Origin: Comamonas endophytica
GTDB taxonomy: Bacteria > Pseudomonadota > Gammaproteobacteria > Burkholderiales > Burkholderiaceae_C
Assembly (NCBI RefSeq): GCF_023634805.2
Contig: NZ_CP106881.1
Coordinates: 2,462,001-2,526,000 of the forward strand
Direction: 5' to 3'
DNA length: 64,000 nt
Positions within the stretch are counted from its first letter, which is position 1. Each line of letters opens with the position of its first letter. The notes beneath the pieces are model-generated. The model had not been told where the DNA came from, did not search any database, and worked only from the letters and a program-made list of their open reading frames with translations. Made by a program: the position numbers and the translations under genes. Positions 17,084-26,243 of the stretch are shown here, piece after piece.

Positions 17084-19075
17084 TCAGGCCCGGGCTTCGT
17101 CCTGGCGCGCCGGCCGGGCCATCAGCGAGCGGATGGCATCGAGCAGCTTCTGCGGCTGCAGCGGCTTGGCGAGATGGAAGTCGAAGCCCGCGTCCATGGC
17201 CAGCTGCTTGTCCGTGGCGCGCCCGAAAGCTGTCAATGCGATGGCGGGAAGCCCGGCATGGCCGCTCTTCGATGCGCGCACGTCGCGTATGAGCTCATAG
17301 CCGTCCTTGCCGGGCAGTCCGATGTCGCTGACCAGCACGTCGGCGCCGTGCCGGTCCAGAAGCGCCACGGCGGTGTCGTAATCGCCCGCCATCGACACCG
17401 TGGCGCCACGCTCCTGCAGGATCAGTGCCAGCAGGTTGGCGGCTTCGGTATCGTCTTCCACGACCAGGATGCGCAGGCCCTGCAGTTCCTGCGCGCCGTC
17501 CATCACGGCGGCCATGTCGGCATCCGGGCTGGCGGCCTGTCCCTCGGCGGCCAGGCCCAGGGGCAGCGTGACGCTGACCGTGGTCCCCAGGCCCAGGCCC
17601 GGGCTCGACACCGAGATGTCTCCCGAGTGCAGGTCGACCAGGTGCTTGACGATCGACAGGCCCAGGCCCAGGCCGCCGGAGGTGCGGCTTCCGGGCGTGG
17701 CGGCCTGCGTGAACTTCTCGAAGATGCGGTCCATGAAGGCGGCCTCGATGCCCTTGCCATGGTCGCGCACCGACAGCAGCAGCTGGTTGTCCGTGGCCGA
17801 CAGGCTGACCTCGAGCAGCCCGCCTTCGCTGGAGAACTTGATGGCGTTGTTCAATATGTTCCAGAAGATCTGCTGGAACCGGGCCGGATCGAGGAAGGCC
17901 TTGACGCCGCGGGTCTGCGTCTCCAGGCGCAGCCGCAGCTGCTTGGCTTCCATCATCGCCTTGAGCGAATCGAGCGACGAGGAGATCAGCGCGTCCGGCT
18001 CGATCCATTCGCGCTCGAGCGCGAGCTTGCCGGAGTTGATGCGCGAGACATCCAGGATGTCGCTGATGATGCGCGCCTGGGTGCTGGCGTTGCGCTTGAT
18101 GGCGTCGAGGCTGCGCGCGAATTCGGCGGGCGGCGCCTTGCGCAGCAGCTGGTGCACGTTCATCATGATCGCGCTCAGCGGGTTGCGCAGTTCATGGGAC
18201 AGCACCGCCACGAAGTCGTCCTTGGAACGGCTGTAGCGCTCGGCGGCAGCGCGCGCCGCCTGTTCGCGCTCGAGCAGCTGCCTGCGCTCCTCTTCGAGCT
18301 GGATGCGGTTCGAGACATTCGACACCGCGGCCACGCGCAGCTCGCCGTTGACGCTGGGCGCCATGCTCCACTCGAGGTGCAGCAACTGGCCGCTGGCGTC
18401 CAGGAACACCACTTCCTCGCGCCACATGGACTGCACGTTCTGCGCCGCGCTGAGCGCCTGGATGTGCTGCTCGTGCCCCGGCGCGGAGAAGTCCGCGACC
18501 GGGCGGCCCAACACCTCCTCGGCGCTGCGCCCCATCATCTCCAGCATGGCCGGGTTGGCGTCCACGAAGCGGCCGCCATCGTCGATCAGCGCGATGCCGC
18601 TTTGCGCCTGCTCGTAGATGGAGCGGAACTTGGCTTCGCTCTGGCGCACGCGGTCCTCGGCCAGCCGGGCCCGCACCAGGGCCTGGATGGTGGCCACGAG
18701 CATGGCCGGCTCGGCGGGGTGGGTGAGGTAGGCGTCGGCCCCGGCATCGAGGCCGGCGATCTTGTCGGCATCGGCAATGAACGCCGCCGACAGATGCACG
18801 ATGGGCAGGGCGCTGGTGGCCTCGCGCTCGCGCATCATCCGGCAGACCTCGAAACCGCCGATGTCCGGCAGGTGCACGTCAAGCACGACCGCGGAGATGT
18901 CGCCCAGCGACAGGTCGAGCGCGCCCTGGCCCGTGCCGGCTTCGATCGTGCGGAACCCCGCCGCGCGCAGCGAGCGAGAAGTCGCGTAACAGGTGACCGG
19001 GTTGTCGTCGACGACCAATACGGTGTGCTGGGACCGGTCGATGCTGACGTTGAGCCTGGCGGATGTGGGTGGCAT
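17084..19075 (-). CDS. Hybrid histidine kinase: REC-PAS-HisKA-HATPase-REC
   Basis: A 663-residue soluble hybrid kinase. Order: receiver (residues 17-135, Asp66 in VVLDVHLPD), PAS (about 148-262), HisKA with the phospho-His in SHELRNP near residue 293, HATPase_c with NNAIKFS, DHGKGI and GLGLGLSIV boxes, then a second receiver (about 540-655, Asp584 in LVSDIGLPG, Lys in LAKPL). No TM helix. It is the last gene of the stressosome operon, 5 bases after the upstream kinase, so it probably receives its input from the Rsb proteins or the second kinase. No DNA-binding output is attached. Confidence 0.94.
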   Translation of the reverse strand: MPPTSARLNVSIDRSQHTVLVVDDNPVTCYATSRSLRAAGFRTIEAGTGQGALDLSLGDISAVVLDVHLPDIGGFEVCRMMREREATSALPIVHLSAAFIADADKIAGLDAGADAYLTHPAEPAMLVATIQALVRARLAEDRVRQSEAKFRSIYEQAQSGIALIDDGGRFVDANPAMLEMMGRSAEEVLGRPVADFSAPGHEQHIQALSAAQNVQSMWREEVVFLDASGQLLHLEWSMAPSVNGELRVAAVSNVSNRIQLEEERRQLLEREQAARAAAERYSRSKDDFVAVLSHELRNPLSAIMMNVHQLLRKAPPAEFARSLDAIKRNASTQARIISDILDVSRINSGKLALEREWIEPDALISSSLDSLKAMMEAKQLRLRLETQTRGVKAFLDPARFQQIFWNILNNAIKFSSEGGLLEVSLSATDNQLLLSVRDHGKGIEAAFMDRIFEKFTQAATPGSRTSGGLGLGLSIVKHLVDLHSGDISVSSPGLGLGTTVSVTLPLGLAAEGQAASPDADMAAVMDGAQELQGLRILVVEDDTEAANLLALILQERGATVSMAGDYDTAVALLDRHGADVLVSDIGLPGKDGYELIRDVRASKSGHAGLPAIALTAFGRATDKQLAMDAGFDFHLAKPLQPQKLLDAIRSLMARPARQDEARA

Positions 19076-19080
19076 GTTGC

Positions 19081-19989
19081 TTAGCTTGAACGGTGCGTGG
19101 CCTCGGGGGTGGACGTTGCCACGCTGATGGGGATGGTCACGTAGAAGGTCGAGCCCTTCTGGGATTCGCTTTCGACGGACACGGTGCCGCCCAGCAGTTC
19201 GGCCAGGCGCTTGCTCAGCGACAGCCCGAGGCCGGTGCCGCGCAGGCGCTTCTGGATCGGCGAGTCGATCTGCGAGTAGTCCTGGAAGATGGCGTGGTGG
19301 AATTCTGGCGCAATGCCGATGCCGGTGTCGGACACCGCGAATTGCACGAAGTCCTCCGAATGGCGCCGAGCGCTGACGCGGACCTCGCCGCGCAGCGTGA
19401 ACTTCAGCGCGTTGCTGATGAAGTTGCGCAGGATCTGCGCCAGCTTGCGGTCGTCCGAGAACAGCTTGGGGACGTTGACCGGCTCCTCGAAGATCAGCGT
19501 CACGTCCGGATTGATGCTCACCGGCTTGAACATGCCGCGCAGCGCGGAAAACACGTCGACCATCTCGAACCAGTCCGGCGAGACGTCGATGCGCCCGGCC
19601 TCGACCTTGGCCAGATCCAGCAGGTCGTTGACCATGTCGGCGAATTCGGCCGAGGTGCTCTGGATGAAGCGCACCTGCTTTTCCTGCTCGTCGGTCAGCG
19701 GGCCGTCCATGCGGTCCAGCAGGATGCGCGAAATGCTCTGGATGGCGCCGATCGGCGTGCGGAACTCATGGCTCATGTAGGCTAGGAAGCGGCTCTTGAG
19801 CTCGGTGGCCTGGCGCAGATGCTCGGCTTGCGAGTCCAGCTCGGCGTAGAGCGCGAGCACGCCGCGGTTGGTTTCCTCCAGCTCGGACTGCAGGGCCTCC
19901 ACCTGGGCCTCGGCGGCGGCCAGCGCCTGCGCCAGTTCGGCGCCCTGGGCGCTGCCGGCATTGCGGTCGATTTCCATCATGTCATTCAT
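19081..19989 (-). CDS. Cytoplasmic histidine kinase in the stressosome operon
   Basis: A 302-residue kinase with an N-terminal coiled coil (residues 18-62), HisKA (phospho-His in YMSHEFRTP) and HATPase_c (NFISNALKF, SDTGIGIAP, GTGLGLSLSKRL). No sensor or TM domain is visible, so the coiled coil may dock onto another operon product. The start at 19989 is fixed by an excellent ribosome site (TAGGAGG about 4 bases upstream). A much longer open frame upstream is antisense-like low-complexity sequence over the phosphatase gene and is not coding. It ends 5 bases before the hybrid kinase starts. Confidence 0.92.
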   Translation of the reverse strand: MNDMMEIDRNAGSAQGAELAQALAAAEAQVEALQSELEETNRGVLALYAELDSQAEHLRQATELKSRFLAYMSHEFRTPIGAIQSISRILLDRMDGPLTDEQEKQVRFIQSTSAEFADMVNDLLDLAKVEAGRIDVSPDWFEMVDVFSALRGMFKPVSINPDVTLIFEEPVNVPKLFSDDRKLAQILRNFISNALKFTLRGEVRVSARRHSEDFVQFAVSDTGIGIAPEFHHAIFQDYSQIDSPIQKRLRGTGLGLSLSKRLAELLGGTVSVESESQKGSTFYVTIPISVATSTPEATHRSS

Positions 19990-19997
19990 TGAGCCTC

Positions 19998-21005
19998 CTA
20001 GTCGCCTCGGCGCACCACCAGCACGGTCACGTCGTCCCGCCCCCGGCCGAAATCCCGCACCAGCACGGCCGCGGCCAGCGCCGGGTCGTGTCCGATGAGC
20101 CCGAAGATGGCTTCGGGCGGCCAGCGCGACTGCAGGCCGTCGCTGTGGCACACGACCAGCGCATGCGCCGGCCATTGCATTCTTGTTTCTTCCGCGCGCC
20201 GCATGTTCACGCCCACGGTGCCATGCTGGGGCAGCATCGAACGGTTGAAAATCCCGCTCACCACGCGGATCGCGACGTTGCCCGCGCCCGACATGCGCAA
20301 TTCCTCGGTTTCGACATCGAGCTGCGCGCGCGTGACGGCTGCTCCGCGCGTCATGCGCAGGACGACATGCGATTCCTCGAGCGCTTCCTTCATTCCGGCA
20401 AAGGGCTGCTTGGCAAACAGATCGACCGCGGCCAGCGAGGCCTCTGCCGCATGGATGCCATGTCCCAGGCCATCGGCCACCACCAGCGCCGCGCGCGGGC
20501 CCTCGAAGGCCAGGCCCCAGCTGTCGCCGCACACGGTCTCCCCCGGGGCGGGCAGGGCCACCACCCCCCAGCGGAAGGCGCTGCCGCTGCGTGCGCCAGG
20601 CCGCAACCGGGCCAGGGTGACGGTGCCTTTGCCGACTTCCGAGTGGATGTCGAAATCCGTCGCCAGCCGCTGCACCGCGCCCAGGCCGTTACCCGGTGTG
20701 CCGGCGGTGGAAAAACCATCGCGCATGGCGCGCGGCAGGTCGCTGATGCCCGGGCCGCTGTCGACCGACAGGATCTCGAGCTCGGGTGCCTCGCCCGCGC
20801 GCGCGGCAATCCACAGCTGGCCCCGGCCCGCATGCTTGCACAGGTTGCCGCCCAGCTCGTTGATGATGATCGCGGCCTGGCCGCAGCGCACCTCGTCGAA
20901 ACCCAGATCGCGGCACAGGGCCGCGACGTGGCGGCGCGCCTCGCCTACACCGCTGGGATCGTCTATTGCAAAACAGGCGTGGCTGGAACCTTGTATCACT
21001 TCCAC
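19998..21005 (-). CDS. HATPase-SpoIIE/PP2C phosphatase fusion (RsbX-like)
   Basis: A 335-residue two-domain protein. Residues 15-130 form an anti-sigma-type HATPase (N-box INELGGNLCKHAG, DSGPGISD, GNGLGAVQRLATDF) closely resembling RsbT. Residues 145-335 form a SpoIIE-type PP2C phosphatase (VCGDSW, VADGLGHGIHAAEA, and a C-terminal GRDDVTVLVV). In stressosome operons an RsbX-type phosphatase resets RsbR/RsbS by removing phosphates placed by RsbT; here it carries a second ATPase of unknown role. The start is GTG at 21005, overlapping the rsbT end by 10 bases without a strong ribosome site, so translation is probably coupled. Confidence 0.9.
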   Translation of the reverse strand: MEVIQGSSHACFAIDDPSGVGEARRHVAALCRDLGFDEVRCGQAAIIINELGGNLCKHAGRGQLWIAARAGEAPELEILSVDSGPGISDLPRAMRDGFSTAGTPGNGLGAVQRLATDFDIHSEVGKGTVTLARLRPGARSGSAFRWGVVALPAPGETVCGDSWGLAFEGPRAALVVADGLGHGIHAAEASLAAVDLFAKQPFAGMKEALEESHVVLRMTRGAAVTRAQLDVETEELRMSGAGNVAIRVVSGIFNRSMLPQHGTVGVNMRRAEETRMQWPAHALVVCHSDGLQSRWPPEAIFGLIGHDPALAAAVLVRDFGRGRDDVTVLVVRRGD

Positions 21006-21400
21006 CGGGTCACACTGACGCAGGTGCCCACACCCACGGCCGATTCGATGTCGAACTCATGGACCAGCCGCTTGCTGCCGGACAGGCCCAGCCCCATGCC
21101 CTTGCCCGAGGTCCAGCCGTCCTTGAGCGCCAGGCCCATGTCCGGAATGCCCGGGCCCTGGTCCCTGAAGCGCAGGCGCAGGCCCTGCTTGAGCATGTCG
21201 GTGACGATTTCCCACTCCATCTCGCCGCCGCCGCCATAGACCACGGTGTTGCGCGCCAGCTCGCTGGCCGCGGTGATCATCTTGGTCTGGTCCACGATCG
21301 AGAACTTCAGCTGGGTCACCAGTTTTCTCACCACCTGGCGGCAGAGGATGATGTCGGCCTCCACGCGCAGCGGCTCCACGCCCTGAGTGTCATTCGTCAA
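20996..21400 (-). CDS. rsbT: RsbT-like serine/threonine kinase (stressosome)
   Basis: A 134-residue GHKL kinase aligning end to end with Bacillus RsbT: an N-terminal NDTQGVEPLRVEADI segment, SELARNTVVYGGGG, DQGPGIPDMGLAL and GLSGSKRLVHEFDI. RsbT phosphorylates RsbR and RsbS and on release activates a downstream partner. The start is TTG at 21400; a GGGAG lies just upstream, the length then equals the family norm, and no in-frame ATG exists nearby. It overlaps the rsbS stop by 11 bases. Confidence 0.93.
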   Translation of the reverse strand: MTNDTQGVEPLRVEADIILCRQVVRKLVTQLKFSIVDQTKMITAASELARNTVVYGGGGEMEWEIVTDMLKQGLRLRFRDQGPGIPDMGLALKDGWTSGKGMGLGLSGSKRLVHEFDIESAVGVGTCVSVTRWK

Positions 21401-21764
21401 AAGGATCTCCCTCGACAGACGCTTCCAGGAGCGCCATGCCGCGGCTGACATTGAGGGCGGTCTTGACGCCGTCGAGCGACATGCCCAGCTCCACCAGGGT
21501 GATGGCCACGGCCGGCTGCATGCCGACCACGACCGTGGTGGCATCGAGAATGCGCCCGATGCCGGAGATGGCGGCCAGCATGCGGCCCACGAACGAATCG
21601 ACGATTTCCAGCGCCGAGATGTCGATGAGCACGCCATTGGCGCCGGTATTGGCGATCTGCTCTGCCAGGTCATCCTGCAGGGCCATGGCGGTCTGGTCCT
21701 CCATGTCGACCTGGATGGTCACGAGCAAGGAGCGCCCCATGCGCAGAATAGGGATGCGGTACAT
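21390..21764 (-). CDS. rsbS: RsbS-like stressosome scaffold (STAS)
   Basis: A 124-residue single STAS-domain protein with the RsbS signature. The phospho-acceptor is expected at Ser57 in LEIVDSFVGR, corresponding to Bacillus Ser59. RsbS forms the stressosome core with RsbR and sequesters RsbT until phosphorylated. It starts 4 bases after the rsbR stop and overlaps rsbT. Confidence 0.94.
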   Translation of the reverse strand: MYRIPILRMGRSLLVTIQVDMEDQTAMALQDDLAEQIANTGANGVLIDISALEIVDSFVGRMLAAISGIGRILDATTVVVGMQPAVAITLVELGMSLDGVKTALNVSRGMALLEASVEGDPFDE

Positions 21765-21768
21765 GGCC

Positions 21769-22614
21769 TCAGACCTGCCTTGCGGTCTTGGTGAAGGTGT
21801 AGCCCCTGCGTTTCATTGCCAGGGCCAGCGCGTCGGCCAAGGTGGCTTTGGAGGTCACGGACTGAAGGTCGATGCCCAGATGGACGATGGTCTGCGCGAT
21901 CTGCGGACGGATGCCGCTGATGATGCAATCCGCACCCATCAGGCGGATGGCCGTGACGGTCTTGAGCAGATGCTGGGCCACCAGCGTGTCGACGGTGGGC
22001 ACGCCGGTGATGTCGATGATCGCCAGCTCGGCTTCGGTTTCGACGATGCGCTGCAGCAGCGTCTCCATCACCAGCTGGGTGCGGTTGGAGTCCAGCGTGC
22101 CGATCATCGGCACGGCCAGGATGCCGTCCCAGAGCTTGATGACGGGCGTGGACAGCTCGAGCAGTTCCTCCTGCTGGCGCGCGATCAGCTGTTCGCGCGT
22201 GCGCTGGTAGGCATCGACGGTCCACTGGGCCATGGCATCGACCAGCCCCGTCACCTCGGAGATGGCCTGGACCATGGCCTGGGTGTCGGACTGCAATTCC
22301 TTTTGCAGCGCGGCGAAGATCGGCTGCTTCAGGGCCAGCACGAAGGCACTGGTGTTGCCGGCCGTGATGCCCTGGGCCGCGCGCGAGGCGGACAGCTGTT
22401 CCAGGGCCGCCTTGACGGGCTGCCACGCGCCGGAGCCGGCGACGAAGCTGGTATCGGATTGGATGGCGGGCAGCAGCGCGCTCAAGACGCTGCTGGCTTC
22501 GGCCTGGGCCTTGGGGGAGGCATTGGCGCCGCCCGCGGCGGCCGCCCAGCCTTGTTGGATCGCCGATTGCTCGCGCTGGAGCAAGAGCGCCAAAGTGTCA
22601 AAACTTGTACCCAC
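21769..22614 (-). CDS. rsbR: RsbR-like stressosome sensor/scaffold
   Basis: A 281-residue protein: a variable helical N-terminal sensor region (residues 1-150) and a C-terminal STAS domain. DITGVPTVDTLVAQHLL (Thr210 as the expected RsbT target) and SGIRPQIAQTIVHLGIDL are nearly diagnostic of RsbR. The N-terminal part lacks TM segments and recognisable cofactor motifs; it could be a non-haem globin-like turret as in Bacillus paralogues, but sequence alone does not show it. The start is GTG at 22614, fixed by AGAGAGG 6 bases upstream. It is the first gene of the operon. Confidence 0.93.
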   Translation of the reverse strand: MGTSFDTLALLLQREQSAIQQGWAAAAGGANASPKAQAEASSVLSALLPAIQSDTSFVAGSGAWQPVKAALEQLSASRAAQGITAGNTSAFVLALKQPIFAALQKELQSDTQAMVQAISEVTGLVDAMAQWTVDAYQRTREQLIARQQEELLELSTPVIKLWDGILAVPMIGTLDSNRTQLVMETLLQRIVETEAELAIIDITGVPTVDTLVAQHLLKTVTAIRLMGADCIISGIRPQIAQTIVHLGIDLQSVTSKATLADALALAMKRRGYTFTKTARQV

Positions 22615-22843
22615 AGCAACCCTCTCTGAATGTAACTTGTAAGCTCCAAAGATTATGGGGCAAGTCGGCCGCTTGCCCCCTTTCAAGCTGGCGGATGCAG
22701 CTGAATCGGGGTTCCCTCCTACAGAGAATGGGCGCTTGGCCTACTGCAGCGACGCAGTGCCGGTGTTCCAACAGCGGGCCTGGGTAGTTGATGCGCTGCC
22801 GATGGTTTTGCTCCGGTTTCGCTCTGCTGAAAAATTGAGCAGC

Positions 22844-22849
22844 TACAAT
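22844..22849 (+). promoter_or_regulatory. dusB: Candidate -10 element upstream of dusB
   Basis: The 278-base gap between rsbR and dusB (22615-22892) must hold both divergent promoters. TACAAT at 22844-22849 is a good -10 for dusB; the -35 position (around 22821) is weak. For rsbR the AT-rich stretch at 22625-22660 is the likely promoter zone, but I cannot assign boxes. No other gene is evident in the gap. Confidence 0.4.
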
Positions 22850-22892
22850 CCTGCCTCCTTTTCCCCGTCTCCTTCCCCATTCCATCCTTCCC

Positions 22893-23954
22893 ATGGCTGC
22901 GCTGCGCATTGGTCATATTCCACTGGACAACCGCCTGTTCGTCGCCCCTATGGCCGGGGTGACGGACCGGCCGTTCCGCCAGCTGTGCCGGGCGCTGGGC
23001 GCGGGCTATGCGGTCAGCGAGATGGTGACCTCGCGCAGGGACCTGTGGAACAGCCTCAAGACCTCGCGCCGCGCCAACCACGAGGGCGAGCCCGGGCCCA
23101 TTTCTGTGCAGATCGCCGGCACCGACGCGCAGATGATGGCCGACGCCGCGCGCTACAACGTCGAGCGCGGCGCGCAGATCATCGACATCAACATGGGCTG
23201 CCCGGCCAAGAAGGTCTGCAACAAGTGGGCCGGCTCGGCGCTGATGCAGAACGAGAAGCTGGCAGTGGAAATCGCCGAGGCGGTGGTCGAGGCCTGTGCC
23301 CCGGCCAATGTGCCGGTCACGCTGAAGATGCGCACCGGCTGGAGCGACGATCATAAGAACGCCGAGGTGCTGGCGCGTGCCTTCGAGGGCGTGGGCATCC
23401 AGATGCTCACCGTGCACGGGCGCACGCGCGAGCAGGGCTACAAGGGCTTTGCCGAATACGACACGATTGCCGCGGTGAAGGCCGCGGTGCGCGTGCCGGT
23501 GGTCGCCAACGGCGACATCACCACGCCCGAGAAGGCACGCGACGTGCTCGCCCGTACCGGCGCCGACGCCGTCATGGTCGGGCGCGCGGCGCAGGGCCGT
23601 CCATGGATCTTCCGCGAGATCGCGCATTTCCTGGCCACCGGCGAGCACATGGCGCCGCCGCTGGTCGCCGAGCTGCGCCGGCTGCTGCTCGAGCATCTGC
23701 AGGACCATTACAGCCTCTACGGCGAAGGCACCGGCGTGCGCAGCGCGCGCAAGCACATCGCCTGGTACCTGCGCAGCCTGCCCGGGGGGGAGGCATTGCG
23801 CCAACACATCAACACCATCGAGGACTGCGGCGCGCAGTCGCAGGCCGTGGCCGACTACCTGGATTGGCTGGCCACGCGGATGGACCGGCTGCCGGCGGCG
23901 GCCGCGTCCGGCGACGCCCAGCCCCTAGAGGAATCCGCAGGACACACTGCATGA
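22893..23954 (+). CDS. dusB: tRNA-dihydrouridine synthase B
   Basis: A 353-residue FMN- and NADPH-dependent enzyme reducing uridines in the tRNA D-loop. TIM-barrel motifs: LFVAPMAGVTDRPFRQLCR, IDINMGCPAKKV with the catalytic Cys, LKMRTGWSDDHKN, HGRTREQGYKG and NGDITTPEKAR, followed by a C-terminal helical domain (HIAWYLRSLPGG). It overlaps fis by 4 bases (ATGA), the conserved dusB-fis arrangement of proteobacteria. Confidence 0.97.
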   Translation: MAALRIGHIPLDNRLFVAPMAGVTDRPFRQLCRALGAGYAVSEMVTSRRDLWNSLKTSRRANHEGEPGPISVQIAGTDAQMMADAARYNVERGAQIIDINMGCPAKKVCNKWAGSALMQNEKLAVEIAEAVVEACAPANVPVTLKMRTGWSDDHKNAEVLARAFEGVGIQMLTVHGRTREQGYKGFAEYDTIAAVKAAVRVPVVANGDITTPEKARDVLARTGADAVMVGRAAQGRPWIFREIAHFLATGEHMAPPLVAELRRLLLEHLQDHYSLYGEGTGVRSARKHIAWYLRSLPGGEALRQHINTIEDCGAQSQAVADYLDWLATRMDRLPAAAASGDAQPLEESAGHTA

Positions 23955-24184
23955 GCAACCAGAACATCGAACAAACCGTGCGCGACAGCCTGGAGAGCTA
24001 CTTCCGCGACCTGGACGGCGAAGCGCCCAACGGCATGTACGACATGCTGCTGCGCGTCGTCGAAAAGCCGCTGCTGGAAGTGGTCATGAGCCAGGCCGAC
24101 CACAACCAGTCGCGGGCCGCCGAATGGCTGGGCCTGAACCGCAACACGCTGCGCAAGAAGCTGGTCGAGCACCAGCTGCTCTGA
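23951..24184 (+). CDS. fis: Fis nucleoid-associated DNA-binding protein
   Basis: A 77-residue Fis homologue ending in the characteristic helix-turn-helix (NQSRAAEWLGLNRNTLRKKL). Fis bends DNA and regulates rRNA operons and growth-phase genes. Beta-proteobacterial Fis is shorter than the 98-residue E. coli protein, as here. Its ATG overlaps the dusB stop, so it is translationally coupled to dusB. Confidence 0.96.
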   Translation: MSNQNIEQTVRDSLESYFRDLDGEAPNGMYDMLLRVVEKPLLEVVMSQADHNQSRAAEWLGLNRNTLRKKLVEHQLL

Positions 24185-24239
24185 GCGCCGGCCGCCGGAC
24201 GCACGCGACTTTCCCGTTTCCTTTTGAAGATCTTCCACC

Positions 24240-25826
24240 ATGAACGCACTTCTTTCCGTCTCCGACAAGACCGGCATCGTTGAATTCGCCCAGGCGCTGC
24301 ACGCCATGGGCATCAAGCTGCTCTCGACCGGCGGCACCGCCAAGCTGCTGGCCGACCAGGGCCTGCCCGTCACCGAAGTCGCCGAAGTGACGCAGTTCCC
24401 CGAGATGCTCGACGGCCGCGTCAAGACCCTGCACCCCAAGGTGCACGGCGGCCTGCTGGCGCGCCGCGAGCTGCCGGCGCACATGGCGGCGCTCAAGGAA
24501 CATGGCATCGACACCATCGACCTGCTGGTCGTGAACCTCTACCCCTTCGAAGCCACCGTCGCCAAGCCCGGCTGCACGCTGGCCGACGCGATCGAGAACA
24601 TCGACATCGGCGGACCGGCCATGGTGCGCTCGGCGGCCAAGAACTGGGCCGATGTCGGCGTGGTCACCGACGCTTCGCAATACGCAGCCGTGCTGGCCGA
24701 GCTGCAAGCCGCAGGCAAGCTGTCGCACAAGCTGCGCTTCGAGCTGTCGGTGGCGGCATTCAACCGCATCGCGCAATATGACGGCGCGATCAGCGACTAC
24801 CTGTCGAGCGTGAATTTCGAGGAAGAGAAGCTGGCGGAGGAATACGTGCCGACGCGCGCCGCCTTCCCCGGCCAGGCCAACAGCCAGTTCATCAAGGTGC
24901 AGGACCTGCGCTACGGCGAGAACAGCCACCAGCAGGCGGCCTGGTACCGCGACCTGGCGCCCGCCGCCGGCTCGCTCGCCACCGGCGTGCAGCTGCAGGG
25001 CAAGGAGCTGTCGTACAACAACATCGCCGACGCCGATGCCGCCTGGGAATGCGTCAAGAGCTTCGAGGCCCCGGCCTGCGTGATCGTGAAGCACGCCAAC
25101 CCCTGCGGCGTGGCCGTGGCCGGCAACGCGCATGATGCCTATGCCAAGGCCTTCCAGACCGACCCGACCAGCGCCTTCGGCGGCATCATCGCCTTCAACC
25201 GCACGGTGGACCTGGCCGCGGCCCAGGCCGTGGCCAAGCAGTTCACCGAAGTGCTGATGGCGCCCGACTTCACGCCCGAGGCGCTGGAAGTCTTCAAGTC
25301 CAAGGCCAATGTGCGCCTGATGAAGATCGCGCTGCCCGAGGATTACAACCAGGTGCGCAACGCCATCGAGACGAAGCGCGTGGGTTCGGGCATGCTGCTG
25401 CAGACCGCCGACAACCACGAGCTGCAGCTGGCCGACCTGAAGGTCGTGACCGTGAAGCAGCCGACCCAGGAGGAACTGCAGGACCTGCTGTTCGCCTGGA
25501 AGGTGGCGAAGTACGTCAAGAGCAACGCCATCGTGTTCTGCAAGGGCGGCATGACGATGGGCGTGGGCGCGGGCCAGATGAGCCGCCTTGACTCGGCACG
25601 CATCGCCTCGATCAAGGCCGAGGCCGCCAAGCTGTCGCTGCGCAACACCGTGGTCGCGAGCGATGCCTTCTTCCCCTTCCGCGACGGCCTCGACGTGGTG
25701 GTGGACGCGGGCGCGACCTGCGTGGCCCAGCCCGGCGGCTCGATGCGCGACCAGGAAGTCATCGACGCCGCCAACGAGCGCGGCGTGGCGATGGTCTTCA
25801 CGGGCGTGCGCCACTTCCGCCACTGA
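24240..25826 (+). CDS. purH: Bifunctional AICAR transformylase / IMP cyclohydrolase
   Basis: A 528-residue enzyme of the last two steps of purine synthesis. The N-terminal MGS-like cyclohydrolase domain ([41 protein letters not shown]) is followed by the transformylase ([35 protein letters not shown], a C-terminal [11 protein letters not shown]). Full length. It follows fis in the same direction after 55 bases, an order conserved in related genomes. Confidence 0.98.
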   Translation: MNALLSVSDKTGIVEFAQALHAMGIKLLSTGGTAKLLADQGLPVTEVAEVTQFPEMLDGRVKTLHPKVHGGLLARRELPAHMAALKEHGIDTIDLLVVNLYPFEATVAKPGCTLADAIENIDIGGPAMVRSAAKNWADVGVVTDASQYAAVLAELQAAGKLSHKLRFELSVAAFNRIAQYDGAISDYLSSVNFEEEKLAEEYVPTRAAFPGQANSQFIKVQDLRYGENSHQQAAWYRDLAPAAGSLATGVQLQGKELSYNNIADADAAWECVKSFEAPACVIVKHANPCGVAVAGNAHDAYAKAFQTDPTSAFGGIIAFNRTVDLAAAQAVAKQFTEVLMAPDFTPEALEVFKSKANVRLMKIALPEDYNQVRNAIETKRVGSGMLLQTADNHELQLADLKVVTVKQPTQEELQDLLFAWKVAKYVKSNAIVFCKGGMTMGVGAGQMSRLDSARIASIKAEAAKLSLRNTVVASDAFFPFRDGLDVVVDAGATCVAQPGGSMRDQEVIDAANERGVAMVFTGVRHFRH

Positions 25827-25838
25827 TCGGCACTCCCC

Positions 25839-26243
25839 ATGGCGCCGCCCGCATTCAAGGCCCGGCGCTGGCTGGCGGCGGCCGGCGTGGCCGCCGTAGC
25901 GGTGGCGCTGCTGGTGCTGGCCTTCCGCAGCCTGACCTCGCCGGCCATGCCCAGCGGCGCTTTGGAATCGCAGCAGACGCTGCATGCCGGTGCGGCGCTG
26001 GTGCAGAGCAATTACTGCCTGCGCTGCCACGGCAATGGCCGTTTCGGCCCGGACTTCGCGCAGATCGCCCAGCGTTACCGCGGCGACGCCAGCGCGCCCG
26101 CGCAATTGGCCGAGCGCATCCAGCAGGGCAGCTCGGGCCGCTGGGGCCGCAGGGTGATGCCGCGCCAGCCGAATATCGGCCCCGAGGAGGCGCGGCTGCT
26201 GGCCGCCTGGGTGCTGGCGCAGCCCGATCCCGGCCAGCCTTGA
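25839..26243 (+). CDS. Small membrane-anchored cytochrome c
   Basis: A 134-residue protein with one N-terminal membrane anchor or uncleaved signal (residues 10-30) and a single CXXCH haem site (C60-L-R-C63-H64). A methionine in the later RVMPRQPNI segment is the probable second axial ligand, as in class I cytochromes c. It starts 12 bases after purH, probably by read-through rather than functional linkage. The electron partner is unknown. Confidence 0.85.
   Translation: MAPPAFKARRWLAAAGVAAVAVALLVLAFRSLTSPAMPSGALESQQTLHAGAALVQSNYCLRCHGNGRFGPDFAQIAQRYRGDASAPAQLAERIQQGSSGRWGRRVMPRQPNIGPEEARLLAAWVLAQPDPGQP

Noticed and set aside
17174..19084. 636-codon plus-strand open frame opposite the hybrid kinase
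   Set aside because: Shadow of the kinase; the minus-strand protein has every expected phosphorelay motif.
19990..20532. N-terminal extension of the 302-residue histidine kinase
   Set aside because: The upstream open part overlaps the phosphatase gene and reads as low-complexity; a near-perfect ribosome site fixes the start at 19989.
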